This document shows, one piece after another, positions 37,482-46,541 of a stretch of 46,541 bases of DNA. This stretch comes from Flavobacteriales bacterium (GTDB taxonomy: Bacteria > Bacteroidota > Bacteroidia > Flavobacteriales_D > Sanyastnellaceae): assembly GCA_947452685.1 (NCBI GenBank), contig CANGEF010000002.1, positions 1 to 46,541 of the forward strand. Direction: 5' to 3'. The notes beneath the pieces are model-generated. The model was not told the origin of the DNA. It made no database searches and saw only the letters and a list, made by a program, of their open reading frames with translations. The translations under genes and the position numbers were made by a program. Numbering within the stretch: the first letter of the stretch is position 1; every line of letters starts with the position of its first letter.

Positions 37482-38534
37482 ATGGAAAAGAACAAAGGCA
37501 ATTTCACATGGATAGCAGGACCGTGCAGCGCGGAATCGGAGGAGCAAGTATTAAATACCGCTCGAGCGCTAAGTTCGAAATTACCCTTGACCTATTACCG
37601 CGCGGGCCTATGGAAGCCACGAACCAGCCCTAATTCCTTTGAGGGAATGGGAGCTGCAGGGCTTCCTTGGATGAAAAAAGCTCAAGAAGAAACAGGTGTG
37701 AAAATCATTACTGAGGTGGCCACTTCACAGCATGTTGAACTTTGTCTAGAATACAATTTCGACGCTCTTTGGATTGGCGCACGAACAACTACCAATCCGT
37801 TTTCAGTGCAAGAAATTGCAGAAGCGCTTCGTGGGGTGAACATTCCAATATTCATTAAAAACCCCATTAATCCTGACCTTTCGCTTTGGATTGGGGCCTT
37901 CGAACGTTTTCAAAAAGTTGGACAAACCGATTTAAGTGCCATTCACCGCGGGTTCTCGGTGGCGAATAAACTACCTTACCGCAACAAACCACTTTGGGAA
38001 ATTCCAATTGAATTTAAAACACAATTTCCAGACATTCCGCTTCTCTGTGACCCTAGCCACATCTGCGGAAACAGAACATTGCTGAAAGATGTTAGCCAAC
38101 GAGCCATAGACTTGGGCATGAATGGTATCATGATCGAAAGCCATCCGAATCCAGACCAAGCACTGAGCGACGCTCAACAACAAATTACTCCGGAGCAAGT
38201 GGCTGAAATGGCCGAGCTTCTGCATTATCGAAGCACTTCACTGACAACCGACTCTGCTCAAAAATTGCAAACTTTGAGGGACCGAGTAGACGCGTTGGAT
38301 GCCGACATTATTGATTTGTTGGGAAAGCGAATGAATATTGCTAGAGAGATGGGAGCTTTGAAAAAAGAAGAAGGCATTATCATTTTCCAATTGGAACGTT
38401 GGAAGGAAATTCTCGACAGTCGCGAGTCGTGGGGCAAATCGGCAAACCTAACGGAAACATTTCTTTCCGCTTATCTTGAAGCGATTCACAAAGAAAGTAT
38501 TCGCGCTCAAAATGGCGTCATGAACAAAGACTAA
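37482..38534 (+). CDS. Bifunctional 3-deoxy-7-phosphoheptulonate synthase / chorismate mutase (type II)
   Basis: GPCSAESEEQ, YRAGLWKPRTSPNSFEG, DPSHICGNR, plus C-terminal AroQ-type helices LRDRVDALDADIIDLLGKRMNIAREMGALKKEEG. Confidence 0.95.
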   Translation: MEKNKGNFTWIAGPCSAESEEQVLNTARALSSKLPLTYYRAGLWKPRTSPNSFEGMGAAGLPWMKKAQEETGVKIITEVATSQHVELCLEYNFDALWIGARTTTNPFSVQEIAEALRGVNIPIFIKNPINPDLSLWIGAFERFQKVGQTDLSAIHRGFSVANKLPYRNKPLWEIPIEFKTQFPDIPLLCDPSHICGNRTLLKDVSQRAIDLGMNGIMIESHPNPDQALSDAQQQITPEQVAEMAELLHYRSTSLTTDSAQKLQTLRDRVDALDADIIDLLGKRMNIAREMGALKKEEGIIIFQLERWKEILDSRESWGKSANLTETFLSAYLEAIHKESIRAQNGVMNKD

Positions 38535-38608
38535 CTCCCGTCATTGTGAATGAATGGTGAATAAAATCAACGAGTTCCCTTCCTTCGTGTGTGTTAATTT
38601 TACGTGCT

Positions 38609-39109
38609 ATGCGCGCGTTGCTGATTTTCCTTTTTTTTGTTTCAAGCATGACCGTGTTTGGTCAAGATCCCGCGCCCCAAGATTCTTTGCTACCCATAGT
38701 TCCTTACTCTTCAGATGGTGCCGCTAGGCAATGGCTGAATGGAAGCGATAAATCTAGCTTGCCCAAATTCACTGCAGCACCGGTGCCCATTCAACCCATT
38801 GTTATTTACTTCGAAAAATCGGGTGTTGATTTGAGCACAACAGCGCAACAGCAGTTGAATGATGTTGTTGAAAAACTCGCACGCAACGGGAAAACAGGCG
38901 TGCTCATAACGGGTTATTCAGATCGAAATGGCAGTAGCGAAAAGAATTGGAAAGAATCCGAGAAACGCGCGAAAGCAGCGCGCAATTTTATTGTGAATTC
39001 AGGTATTGACGCCAACCGTTGTGTAGCAAAGTTCGTGGGTGACGTTGGTTCCATTGGAAAAAACCCCGGAGATAGAAAAGTGATCGTTGAATTTATTGCT
39101 CGTCCCTAA
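38609..39109 (+). CDS. Secreted OmpA-C-like protein
   Basis: Signal MRALLIFLFFVSSMTVFGQ; OmpA-like VIYFEKSGVDLSTTAQQQLNDVVEKL...VLITGYSDRNGSSEKNWKESEKRAKAARNFIVNSGID. Confidence 0.85.
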   Translation: MRALLIFLFFVSSMTVFGQDPAPQDSLLPIVPYSSDGAARQWLNGSDKSSLPKFTAAPVPIQPIVIYFEKSGVDLSTTAQQQLNDVVEKLARNGKTGVLITGYSDRNGSSEKNWKESEKRAKAARNFIVNSGIDANRCVAKFVGDVGSIGKNPGDRKVIVEFIARP

Positions 39110-39717
39110 TGAAAATAATTTGTATCGGCAGAAACTATGCGGCACATGCCGCCGAATTGGGAAACGCAGTTCCTGAAAACCCCGTGGTATTTTGCAAGCC
39201 AGACTCTGCAATTATTCAGCGAGGAAATCCGTTTGTCATTCCAGCCTTCACCCATGATGTGCATTACGAGTTGGAATTGGTTTTCCGAATAAACAGATTG
39301 GGCAAACACATTCAAGAATCTTTTGCTCCTCGTTATTACAACGAAGTGACCTTAGGAATAGACTTTACAGCGAGAGATGTTCAAGATGATTTGAAGAAAA
39401 AAGGACTGCCCTGGGAACGCGCGAAAGCATTCGACGGATCTGCCTTTGTAAGTGAAAAATTCTTCGAAGTAGCGACCCTTCCTTCCCCCCTTATTTTTAC
39501 TTTGAAACAAAATGGAGTCACTGTTCAAGAAGGTAACAGTTCGCATATGATTCATTCCATTGATAAGCTCATTGAAAACGTCTCTGAAGTTTTCACGTTG
39601 AAGATCGGCGATTTAATCTTCACAGGAACTCCAGCGGGCGTTGGCCCTGTTGCTTCGGGCGATCTATTGGAAGGATACCTTTTCGAAGAAAAAGTATTTT
39701 CCCTTCGAATTAAATAA
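39109..39717 (+). CDS. Fumarylacetoacetate hydrolase family protein
   Basis: IGRNYAAHAAELGN, HYELELVFRI, GIDFTARDVQ, GDLIFTGTPAGVGPV; start overlaps upstream stop (TAATG). Confidence 0.93.
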   Translation: MKIICIGRNYAAHAAELGNAVPENPVVFCKPDSAIIQRGNPFVIPAFTHDVHYELELVFRINRLGKHIQESFAPRYYNEVTLGIDFTARDVQDDLKKKGLPWERAKAFDGSAFVSEKFFEVATLPSPLIFTLKQNGVTVQEGNSSHMIHSIDKLIENVSEVFTLKIGDLIFTGTPAGVGPVASGDLLEGYLFEEKVFSLRIK

Positions 39718-39719
39718 TA

Positions 39720-40376
39720 CTATGATTTGGTGTTGCTTCTTTTTTCAAGCATAGGAACAAAGGAAAATTCACCGAAATAGGTGTTCTGAAAATTCCCTTC
39801 AGCATCTTCTTGAATTAGGGTCATTTCTTGTTTATCTCCTTCACCGTAGGGCATAACCAATTTCCCGCCGGGCTTCATTTGCATAAGCAGTTCTTCCGGA
39901 ACAATAGGTATTGCGCATGTTATGATAATTCTATCGTAAGGCGCAAATGCCGGAATGCCCTTGTATCCATCGCCGTAGGCTAAATGACACTTGTATCCCA
40001 TTTCCGCCAACATTTTTTTTGAAGTATCGAAAAGCAATTTCTGTCTTTCGATGGAATAGACCTTCGCCCCCATTTCACACAGAACAGAAGTTTGATAGCC
40101 CGAACCGGTTCCTATTTCCAACACCTTCATTCCCTTTTCCACATCTAACAACTGGCTTTGGAAAGCCACGGTATAAGGTGCAGAAATGGTTTGCTCCGCT
40201 CCAATGGGAAGTGCCTTGTTTTCATAGGCCAACTCTACAAAAGCACTCGTTAAAAAAGCGTGCCTCGGCACTTTATTCAAGGCTTCCAATACGCGGGTGT
40301 CTGAAATTCCCTTCTCGCGCATTTCGTCTACCAATTTTCTTCTCAGCCCCTTGTGTCTGTAATTATCCTCAATCAT
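39720..40376 (-). CDS. pcm: Protein-L-isoaspartate O-methyltransferase
   Basis: QTISAPYTVAFQSQLLDVEKGMKVLEIGTGSGYQTSVL. Confidence 0.95.
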   Translation of the reverse strand: MIEDNYRHKGLRRKLVDEMREKGISDTRVLEALNKVPRHAFLTSAFVELAYENKALPIGAEQTISAPYTVAFQSQLLDVEKGMKVLEIGTGSGYQTSVLCEMGAKVYSIERQKLLFDTSKKMLAEMGYKCHLAYGDGYKGIPAFAPYDRIIITCAIPIVPEELLMQMKPGGKLVMPYGEGDKQEMTLIQEDAEGNFQNTYFGEFSFVPMLEKRSNTKS

Positions 40377-40487
40377 ACCGCCAAGGTAAGTGACTATTTC
40401 TTCCGCTTTTCAGTGTTGAAAAGTAAAAATCAACCAAGTGATGTAGACATCAATTTCAATCACATTTGCAAAAGAAGAGATTTATTT

Positions 40488-41432
40488 ATGTTGAAAATAG
40501 GAGTTTTAGGAACGGGCTACTTAGGGAAGATTCATATGCAAGTGCTTTCGGAATTACCGGAGCTGTTTCAATCTATCCACTTTTTCGATCCAGATATTAA
40601 AGCCGCGAAAGAAGCTGCAGCGCGTTTTGGAATAGAGCCCTGCCATAGTCTTGATGCGTTAATAAACGAAGTAGACGTTGTTGATGTTGTTTCGAGCACA
40701 CCCTCGCATTTTCAATGTGCTTCGAATGCCATTCGAAATTTAAAACATGTCTTTATAGAGAAGCCTATTACTTCTACTTTAGAGGAGAGTAATCGATTGA
40801 TAAAGCTTGCCAAGGAAGCGCAAGTCATTGCACAAGTCGGACATATTGAACGATTCAATCCGGCTTATCTCGCTGTTTCTCCATTATTGGAAAACACCAA
40901 GTACATTGAGGCTCACCGATTGAGTCAATTCAAAGGAAGAAACAACGATGTGTCTGTGATTCTCGATGTAATGATTCACGACATAGATTTAATTTTGGCC
41001 GTCACGAAAGCCAATGTCAGAAGGGTTTCTGCCAATGGCGCATCTGTGCTTACCCCGCACATAGACATTGCCAATGCCCGCATAGAATTAGACAACGGAT
41101 GCGTTGCGAACCTTACTGCCAGTAGGGTTGCAACTGACGCTATGCGTAAAATGAGATTCTATCAAAAAGATGCATGTTTCGTTTCAGACTTCTTGAATAA
41201 AACAGCACACAGTTATGAATTACTTCGCGAAAACGAAGAAAATGAAATAACTAAAAAGAATCTTGTGGTACCGGATAGCAATGCACTGAAGCAAGAACTG
41301 ACCAGCTTTGGAAAGGCGGTGTTAAGCCAAAGCGCACCAACGGTCTCATTGGAAGATGGGCACAAGGCACTTGCTGTAGCCGAAATGATTGCAGAAAAAA
41401 TACGACTGAACGTATTCACGTCAGAAGACTAA
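40488..41432 (+). CDS. Gfo/Idh/MocA family oxidoreductase
   Basis: MLKIGVLGTGYLGKIH, HVFIEKPITSTLEE, VGHIERFNPA, DVMIHDIDLI. ATG at 40488; the upstream extension overlaps pcm and is rejected. Confidence 0.92.
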   Translation: MLKIGVLGTGYLGKIHMQVLSELPELFQSIHFFDPDIKAAKEAAARFGIEPCHSLDALINEVDVVDVVSSTPSHFQCASNAIRNLKHVFIEKPITSTLEESNRLIKLAKEAQVIAQVGHIERFNPAYLAVSPLLENTKYIEAHRLSQFKGRNNDVSVILDVMIHDIDLILAVTKANVRRVSANGASVLTPHIDIANARIELDNGCVANLTASRVATDAMRKMRFYQKDACFVSDFLNKTAHSYELLRENEENEITKKNLVVPDSNALKQELTSFGKAVLSQSAPTVSLEDGHKALAVAEMIAEKIRLNVFTSED

Positions 41433-41530
41433 GCCACTGATTTCTCTCATTGGCAATAATCTCATTTTTATTGCGTTTCTCTGCGTAACCTTTTTTGGCG
41501 AATGTATATTCGCAACCCAAAACACAAACA

Positions 41531-42397
41531 TTGAAACCACTCGTTATTTTTCTAGGATTAGCTGTTCTTTTTCTGCAAGGGTGCGATATTATTAACCCCA
41601 AGGAAAAAGAGCCGGCCTACCTGTACATTCCCTCGTTTACCTTTCAAGCCAATGCTACCCAAGGAACCTCAAGCGAAGCAATTACGGAAGTCTGGGTATA
41701 TGCAGACGATCAAAGTCTTGGAGTATATGATCTTCCGGCTAAAGTGCCCATTCTTGATTTAGGAACGAAAAGCATTCGCATGTTCGCAGGCATCAAAAAC
41801 AACGGAATTTCCAATACGCGAATTCGTTATCCGTTTTACGCTCCGTTTGACACCACACTTACCATTTCGTCGTTTCAAATTGATACCATCGTCCCTCATT
41901 TTTCATATTACAACCTTGCTGTTATTTCGGAAAAAGGATTTGAAAGCGGGAATTTTCTTATTCAAACTGGAACGAATAACGGAACGTTTTCAGTGACCAA
42001 CGCAGCCGCGCAAGTGTTTGAAGGAAACAGAAGTGGTTGGGGACATATAGATGTTGGTATGAGTCATTTGTATTTTAAGGACGACGATAATTTGACTTAT
42101 CCGAGCGGCAGCAATTTATTTCTTGAAATGAATTACAGCAGCAACAACACCTTCTCTGTTGGTTTCATTACGACCACCGGAGGATTGTCCGCAAAAAATT
42201 TAGCGCTCATTATCAATCCTTCTTCAAGTGGAGATGGGTTAACACCGGTTTGGAAAAAGATTTACATTGATTTTGGGTATATCCTTCAGCAAAATCCGAA
42301 TGCCCAATTTCATGAATTATATATTGAAGCGGTTCCATCCAGCGCAACAACACCCGTTAACATTTTTGTAGATAATTTGAAGTGGGTGACTTGGTAA
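41531..42397 (+). CDS. Hypothetical lipoprotein
   Basis: Likely TTG start giving LKPLVIFLGLAVLFLQGCDIINPKE with lipobox; upstream ORF part lacks signal character. Confidence 0.75.
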   Translation: MKPLVIFLGLAVLFLQGCDIINPKEKEPAYLYIPSFTFQANATQGTSSEAITEVWVYADDQSLGVYDLPAKVPILDLGTKSIRMFAGIKNNGISNTRIRYPFYAPFDTTLTISSFQIDTIVPHFSYYNLAVISEKGFESGNFLIQTGTNNGTFSVTNAAAQVFEGNRSGWGHIDVGMSHLYFKDDDNLTYPSGSNLFLEMNYSSNNTFSVGFITTTGGLSAKNLALIINPSSSGDGLTPVWKKIYIDFGYILQQNPNAQFHELYIEAVPSSATTPVNIFVDNLKWVTW

Positions 42398-42416
42398 GTG
42401 TAAAGGCGAAAAGAAT

Positions 42417-43826
42417 TTGAAGCACAAGGGAATTATATTTTCATACGTAGCCGCAGATTGGATTGCAGCAGGATTGTCTTGGACAAGTCTTTATTTTTTG
42501 CGGAAAAAATTTGAATCGATTAAATACGGATACGACCTCGGCTTTCACACGGATTCGAATTTCATTGCAGCACTTCTTTTTATTCCTTTGGCGTGGATCT
42601 GCTTTTACGCCATGTGGGGCATGTATTCCGATGTTTTAAGAAGACACCGCTTGCGAGAGATCGGTCAGGTGCTAGCCACCTCTTTAATTGGTAACATTGT
42701 TATTTTCTTTTTGTTTTTGCTCGACGACGAACTTCCTAATTACAATTACTATTACACCACCTTCAGTTTTCTTTTGCTGGCGCATTTGAGTTTAACGTTA
42801 ATTCTTCGATTGTCCATTACTTCGCGGACAGTAAAGAAAATTCAGTCGAGAAAATGGGGTTTCCCTACGGTTATTGTTGGTGGAAACGCACGCGCTTTGA
42901 ACCTTGTTGATGAGATTAACGCATTAAAAAAATCTCCCGGATTTTTATTTAAAGGTTACTTGAAAATTAATGGGGCCGACGAACAACTTTCCTCACGATT
43001 ACCGCTCTTTGGAAAATATCCAAGCCTTCCTTCCATCATTGAAAAGTACCAGATTGAGGAGGTTATTCTTTCTGTTGAAAGTGGCGACCATAAAGAATTG
43101 GAAGTCATTTTAGCGCTGTTGGAAAACTACAATGTTCGGATCAATATTATTCCAGACACTTTCGATATTTTATCTGGAAATGTGAAGATGACCAGTGTTT
43201 TCGGTGTTCCTCTTATTCGATTGAATACGCTATTGATGCCGAGCTGGCAGTTTAGTATCAAGAGAATCATTGATATTGTTTTCAGCGCGTATGCATTAAT
43301 TATTTTGGCCCCTCTTCTAATTGTTATTGGGGTGCTCGTAAAGGCTACCTCTACGGGGCCCGTTTTCTTTTTTCAAGAGAGAATCGGAAGGAATGGAATT
43401 CCCTTTCAAATAATAAAATTCCGAAGCATGCGCCTTGATGCAGAGAAATCTGGTCCTCAGTTAAGTTCAACCAACGATTCACGCATTACTAAGATTGGGA
43501 AGATTTTGCGAAAAACTCGCCTCGATGAATTGCCACAATTCATTAACGTGCTTGCAGGAGATATGGCTCTTGTTGGCCCTCGACCCGAGCGCCAATTTTA
43601 CATTGATCAGATTTCTAAAATCAATCCGCATTACCACAAACTTCACCGCATTCGTCCGGGAATTACTTCATGGGGACAAGTGAAATACGGCTATGCAGAA
43701 AACGTAGAGCAAATGGTTCAACGTCTTCGCTACGACTTGTTGTATCTCGAAAACATGTCCTTAGCTATGGACATTAAAATTCTCTTTTACACGGTTGTGA
43801 TTGTGCTTAAAGGGAGTGGGAAGTAA
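42417..43826 (+). CDS. Exopolysaccharide biosynthesis polyprenyl glycosylphosphotransferase (undecaprenyl-phosphate sugar transferase)
   Basis: N-terminal TM helices, CoA-binding-like domain, C-terminal sugar transferase KRIIDIVFS...GPVFFFQERIGRNGIPFQIIKFRSM...RKTRLDELPQFINVLAGDMALVGPRPE. TTG start. Confidence 0.93.
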   Translation: MKHKGIIFSYVAADWIAAGLSWTSLYFLRKKFESIKYGYDLGFHTDSNFIAALLFIPLAWICFYAMWGMYSDVLRRHRLREIGQVLATSLIGNIVIFFLFLLDDELPNYNYYYTTFSFLLLAHLSLTLILRLSITSRTVKKIQSRKWGFPTVIVGGNARALNLVDEINALKKSPGFLFKGYLKINGADEQLSSRLPLFGKYPSLPSIIEKYQIEEVILSVESGDHKELEVILALLENYNVRINIIPDTFDILSGNVKMTSVFGVPLIRLNTLLMPSWQFSIKRIIDIVFSAYALIILAPLLIVIGVLVKATSTGPVFFFQERIGRNGIPFQIIKFRSMRLDAEKSGPQLSSTNDSRITKIGKILRKTRLDELPQFINVLAGDMALVGPRPERQFYIDQISKINPHYHKLHRIRPGITSWGQVKYGYAENVEQMVQRLRYDLLYLENMSLAMDIKILFYTVVIVLKGSGK

Positions 43827-45306
43827 GATCTAAAATTTCATTTGCCTTTTGCATATCGTTGTGTTGCATGCGATCGGTAACGTAATGCGCAACTTTGGTT
43901 CTTGTTAGTGCATGCAATTCCTCAACAGCCTTCGACGATTTCAACGGTCTTCTAAAGTCCAACCCTTGCGCGGCATTCAACAACTCTATAGCTAAAACTG
44001 ACTGAAGATTTTTAACGACTTGATAGCATTTCGTTGCGCCATTCGCACCCATGCTTACGTGATCTTCTTGACCGTTGCTGCTGTCTATGGTGTCTACACT
44101 TGAAGGTGTGCAAAGTTGTTTGTTCTGACTTACAATAGACGCTGCCGCGTATTGTGGAATCATGAAGCCGCTGTTCAGTCCAGCGTCTTTCACCAAGAAA
44201 GCGGGTAAACCGCGTTGACCTGAAATAAGTTTGTACGTTCTTCTTTCTGAAATGCTCGCTACTTCTGCTAAAGCAATGGCTAAAAAATCCATGCTTAAAG
44301 CCAACGGCTGACCGTGGAAATTTCCACCAGAAATGATTTGATTTTCTTCCGGAAAAATAATTGGATTGTCTGTTACCGCATTGATCTCGCGCTCCACAAT
44401 GGTAAGCACATATGCAATGGCGTCGTGCGAAGCACCCAACACTTGCGGAATGCAACGAAACGAATAGGGATCTTGAACGTGCGCTTTTTTCTGAACTTGA
44501 ATTTCACTTCCCTTCAATGCGTCTTGCATAGCAATGGCTACAATCTGCTGGCCTTCTTGATTTCTAACACGGTGTGTTAGATCAATGAACGGTTCAGGAC
44601 GTGCATCGAATGCATCTACAGACATGGCTGCAATGGTTATGGCTTTATCGAACAAATGTTCAGCGCGAATTAAATTCTCTACTGAATACGCCAACATGAA
44701 TTGTGTTCCGTTGATAAGCGCTAAACCTTCTTTCGATTGAAGCGCAATGGGCTTCAATCCCTCTTCTTTCAACACCTCGGCAGCATTGCGTTCGTATCCT
44801 TTGTAGATCACCTTCCCTTCACCAATTAACGGAAGACACAAGTGTGACAAGGGAGAAAGATCTCCGCTTGCTCCCAATGAACCTTGCGTGAAAACGATGG
44901 GTAAAATGTTTCGGTGATAAAATTCCAACAACAATTCAACGGTTGCCAATTGAACGCCGCTGTGTCCGTGCGACAAGCTCTTTGCTTTCAACACTAACAT
45001 TAAGCGAACAATTTCTTCGGGCACTTGATCGCCCATTCCGCACGCATGGGAACGAAGCAAATTGTTTTGAAGAAGATTTAAATCTTCCATGGAAATTTCG
45101 GTATTGCAAAGCGAACCGAAACCAGTATTGATTCCGTAAACCGGATTTTCGCTCGTCTCTAAATACGAGTCTAAAAAAGTTCTACATGCCTGAATTTTTT
45201 CCTTCGCCACATCGGAAAGTGAAACATTCGTTTCACCTGTTCTAACAGCAACTAGGTCGTTCAACACCCATTCTTCGTTTGGGCAAAGGATTAAATTATT
45301 ACGCAT
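43807..45306 (-). CDS. hutH: Histidine ammonia-lyase
   Basis: MIO-forming GSLGASGDLSPLSH, YGINTGFGSL, GGNFHGQPLA, DTIDSSNGQEDHVSMG. Confidence 0.95.
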   Translation of the reverse strand: MRNNLILCPNEEWVLNDLVAVRTGETNVSLSDVAKEKIQACRTFLDSYLETSENPVYGINTGFGSLCNTEISMEDLNLLQNNLLRSHACGMGDQVPEEIVRLMLVLKAKSLSHGHSGVQLATVELLLEFYHRNILPIVFTQGSLGASGDLSPLSHLCLPLIGEGKVIYKGYERNAAEVLKEEGLKPIALQSKEGLALINGTQFMLAYSVENLIRAEHLFDKAITIAAMSVDAFDARPEPFIDLTHRVRNQEGQQIVAIAMQDALKGSEIQVQKKAHVQDPYSFRCIPQVLGASHDAIAYVLTIVEREINAVTDNPIIFPEENQIISGGNFHGQPLALSMDFLAIALAEVASISERRTYKLISGQRGLPAFLVKDAGLNSGFMIPQYAAASIVSQNKQLCTPSSVDTIDSSNGQEDHVSMGANGATKCYQVVKNLQSVLAIELLNAAQGLDFRRPLKSSKAVEELHALTRTKVAHYVTDRMQHNDMQKANEILDLTSHSL

Positions 45307-45309
45307 AAA

Positions 45310-45768
45310 TTATTTGATCTTAAATACAATGGGCAAGGTCATGAACACACGTTTCGGCTCTCCGTTAAGTTTTCCCGGAGTAAAATCTTTTAGCGTTTTC
45401 ACCACACGCATTGCTTCTTTTCCGAGCACACTTCCTTAGTCGCCTTCAGGCTGACGTAAAATTTTTACGTTTGAAATTTCACCGTTTTTTTCAACCACAA
45501 ACTGAACATATACTCTTCCTTGAAAATCGTTTTCTAAACAGATTTGAGGGTAAATCATTGCGGCTGAAATATCTTTCATCATTTGCGTTTCACCTCCTGG
45601 ATACACGGGCATTACCTCAGGGTATACCAGCGGCTCTTCTCCCTGAACTCCTCCAATAACCGGAGGTGGCGGCGGAGGCGGTGGAACCGGATTTGGATCA
45701 GGTTGCGCAGCGCAATAAAAAGCACCCACAACAAACAAGAATGAAAAGATATATTTCACTATACCCAT
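45310..45768 (-). pseudogene. TonB-like C-terminal domain protein interrupted by an in-frame TAA
   Basis: ORF 45768->45436 ends ...QGRVYVQFVVEKNGEISNVKILRQPEGD*, and the same frame continues GSVLGKEAMRVVKTLKDFTPGKLNGEPKRVFMTLPIVFKIK* to 45310, completing a TonB C-terminal domain. Confidence 0.85.
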
Positions 45769-46541
45769 GATTCGCCTTTGTTCAGCTTAATGTCGTTAAC
45801 GAATTGCTTAATCTTTTGTTCGTCTTCTTTTTTGCAGACCAACAATGAAACGCCTGTGTCTACGACAATGTATCCGTTTAGTCCGTGAAGAACAACCAAC
45901 TTGTCGCTTCCCACGTGCACAACGCTGTCTGAACAGTTGTACAACATTACGTTTTCTCCCACTACTCCGTTGTTATGCTCATCAGAAGACAATTGTGTAT
46001 GAAGAGATCCCCAAGTTCCAAGGTCACTCCATCCGAAATCGCTTAATACCACATTCACATTTTTTGCTTTTTCCATAATACCGTAATCGATACTGATGTT
46101 TTCGCAACTGCTGTACATGTTGTTGATGAAAGCCATTTCTTCTGCTGTTCCGTACTTCCCTTTTCCTTCTTCGAACTGTGCATACATTTCTGGAAGATGT
46201 GATTGGAACGCTTTCATGATTGACTCAAGATTCCAAACGAAAATTCCAGAGTTCCAATAGAAGTCTCCACTTTCAATGAAGTCCTTCGCCAATTCTAAAT
46301 TCGGTTTCTCGGTGAAGGTTTTTACTTTCTTCACGCGATCGTTGTCTACGTCTTTCGCATCGGCCCATTGAATGTATCCATAACCGGTGTCGGGGCGTGT
46401 AGGCTTAATTCCAAGCGTTACGAGGTTACCCGATTTGTTCGCTTGATTCATGCTGATTTGAATGTCTTCAATGAACGAAGCTTCACGTGTGATAAGGTGA
46501 TCGCTTGGCGCAACGACGATGTTTGCATCGGGCGTGCGCTC
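45759..46541 (-). CDS. Mannose-1-phosphate guanylyltransferase, 5' end beyond the window
   Basis: Frame open to window edge: ERTPDANIVVAPSDHLITREASFIEDIQISMNQ...TLGIKPTRPDTGYGYIQ...FTEKPNLELAKDFIESGDFYWNSGIFVW...GWSDLGTWGSL. Confidence 0.93.
   Translation of the reverse strand, partial: ERTPDANIVVAPSDHLITREASFIEDIQISMNQANKSGNLVTLGIKPTRPDTGYGYIQWADAKDVDNDRVKKVKTFTEKPNLELAKDFIESGDFYWNSGIFVWNLESIMKAFQSHLPEMYAQFEEGKGKYGTAEEMAFINNMYSSCENISIDYGIMEKAKNVNVVLSDFGWSDLGTWGSLHTQLSSDEHNNGVVGENVMLYNCSDSVVHVGSDKLVVLHGLNGYIVVDTGVSLLVCKKEDEQKIKQFVNDIKLNKGESWV

Noticed and set aside
37256-37507. Minus-strand ORF MKLPLFFSISSF...CPGLDSNQHTLRNHPLKMA
   Set aside because: Also antisense to tRNA-Leu in another frame and overlaps the DAHP synthase start; not a protein.
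40353-40487. N-terminal extension of the Gfo/Idh/MocA ORF
   Set aside because: Overlaps the pcm start on the opposite strand and lacks homology; MLKIGVLGTGYLGKIH at 40488 is a textbook Rossmann start.

Overview
This is a gene-dense chromosomal segment from a Bacteroidota bacterium, probably a Flavobacteriales-like lineage. The assignment is inferred from T9SS type A and B C-terminal sorting domains, TAnnTTTG promoter motifs and the gene content. Most of the window is housekeeping: ftsH-rsfS, birA, a fadN-fadA-fadE beta-oxidation operon, recQ, a KdsD-type isomerase, tatC, aconitase, a heme A synthase, rsgA, DAHP synthase/chorismate mutase, pcm, hutH, a polyprenyl-phosphate sugar transferase and a partial mannose-1-phosphate guanylyltransferase. 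There are two tRNAs (Lys-UUU, Leu-GAG), several clear intrinsic terminators, and a TPP riboswitch (THI element) upstream of a TonB-dependent receptor. Points most worth a second look: (1) an in-frame TAA inside the conserved C-terminal domain of a TonB-like protein, with homologous coding sequence continuing in the same frame; (2) the TPP-riboswitch-controlled TonB receptor, a candidate thiamin-related outer-membrane transporter, whose 5' leader the ORF caller mistranslates; (3) a prohibitin-like SPFH protein with a lipoprotein signal; (4) a kelch-like/TM/cytosolic protein next to a small tail-anchored helical protein, both without recognisable family; (5) a 12-residue Lys/Ala/Pro repeat tail on RsfS; (6) a CXXXC heavy-metal-associated lipoprotein translationally coupled to heme A synthase. 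I found no CRISPR array, transposon, phage or obvious defence system, and no strong evidence of a wholly new multi-gene system.
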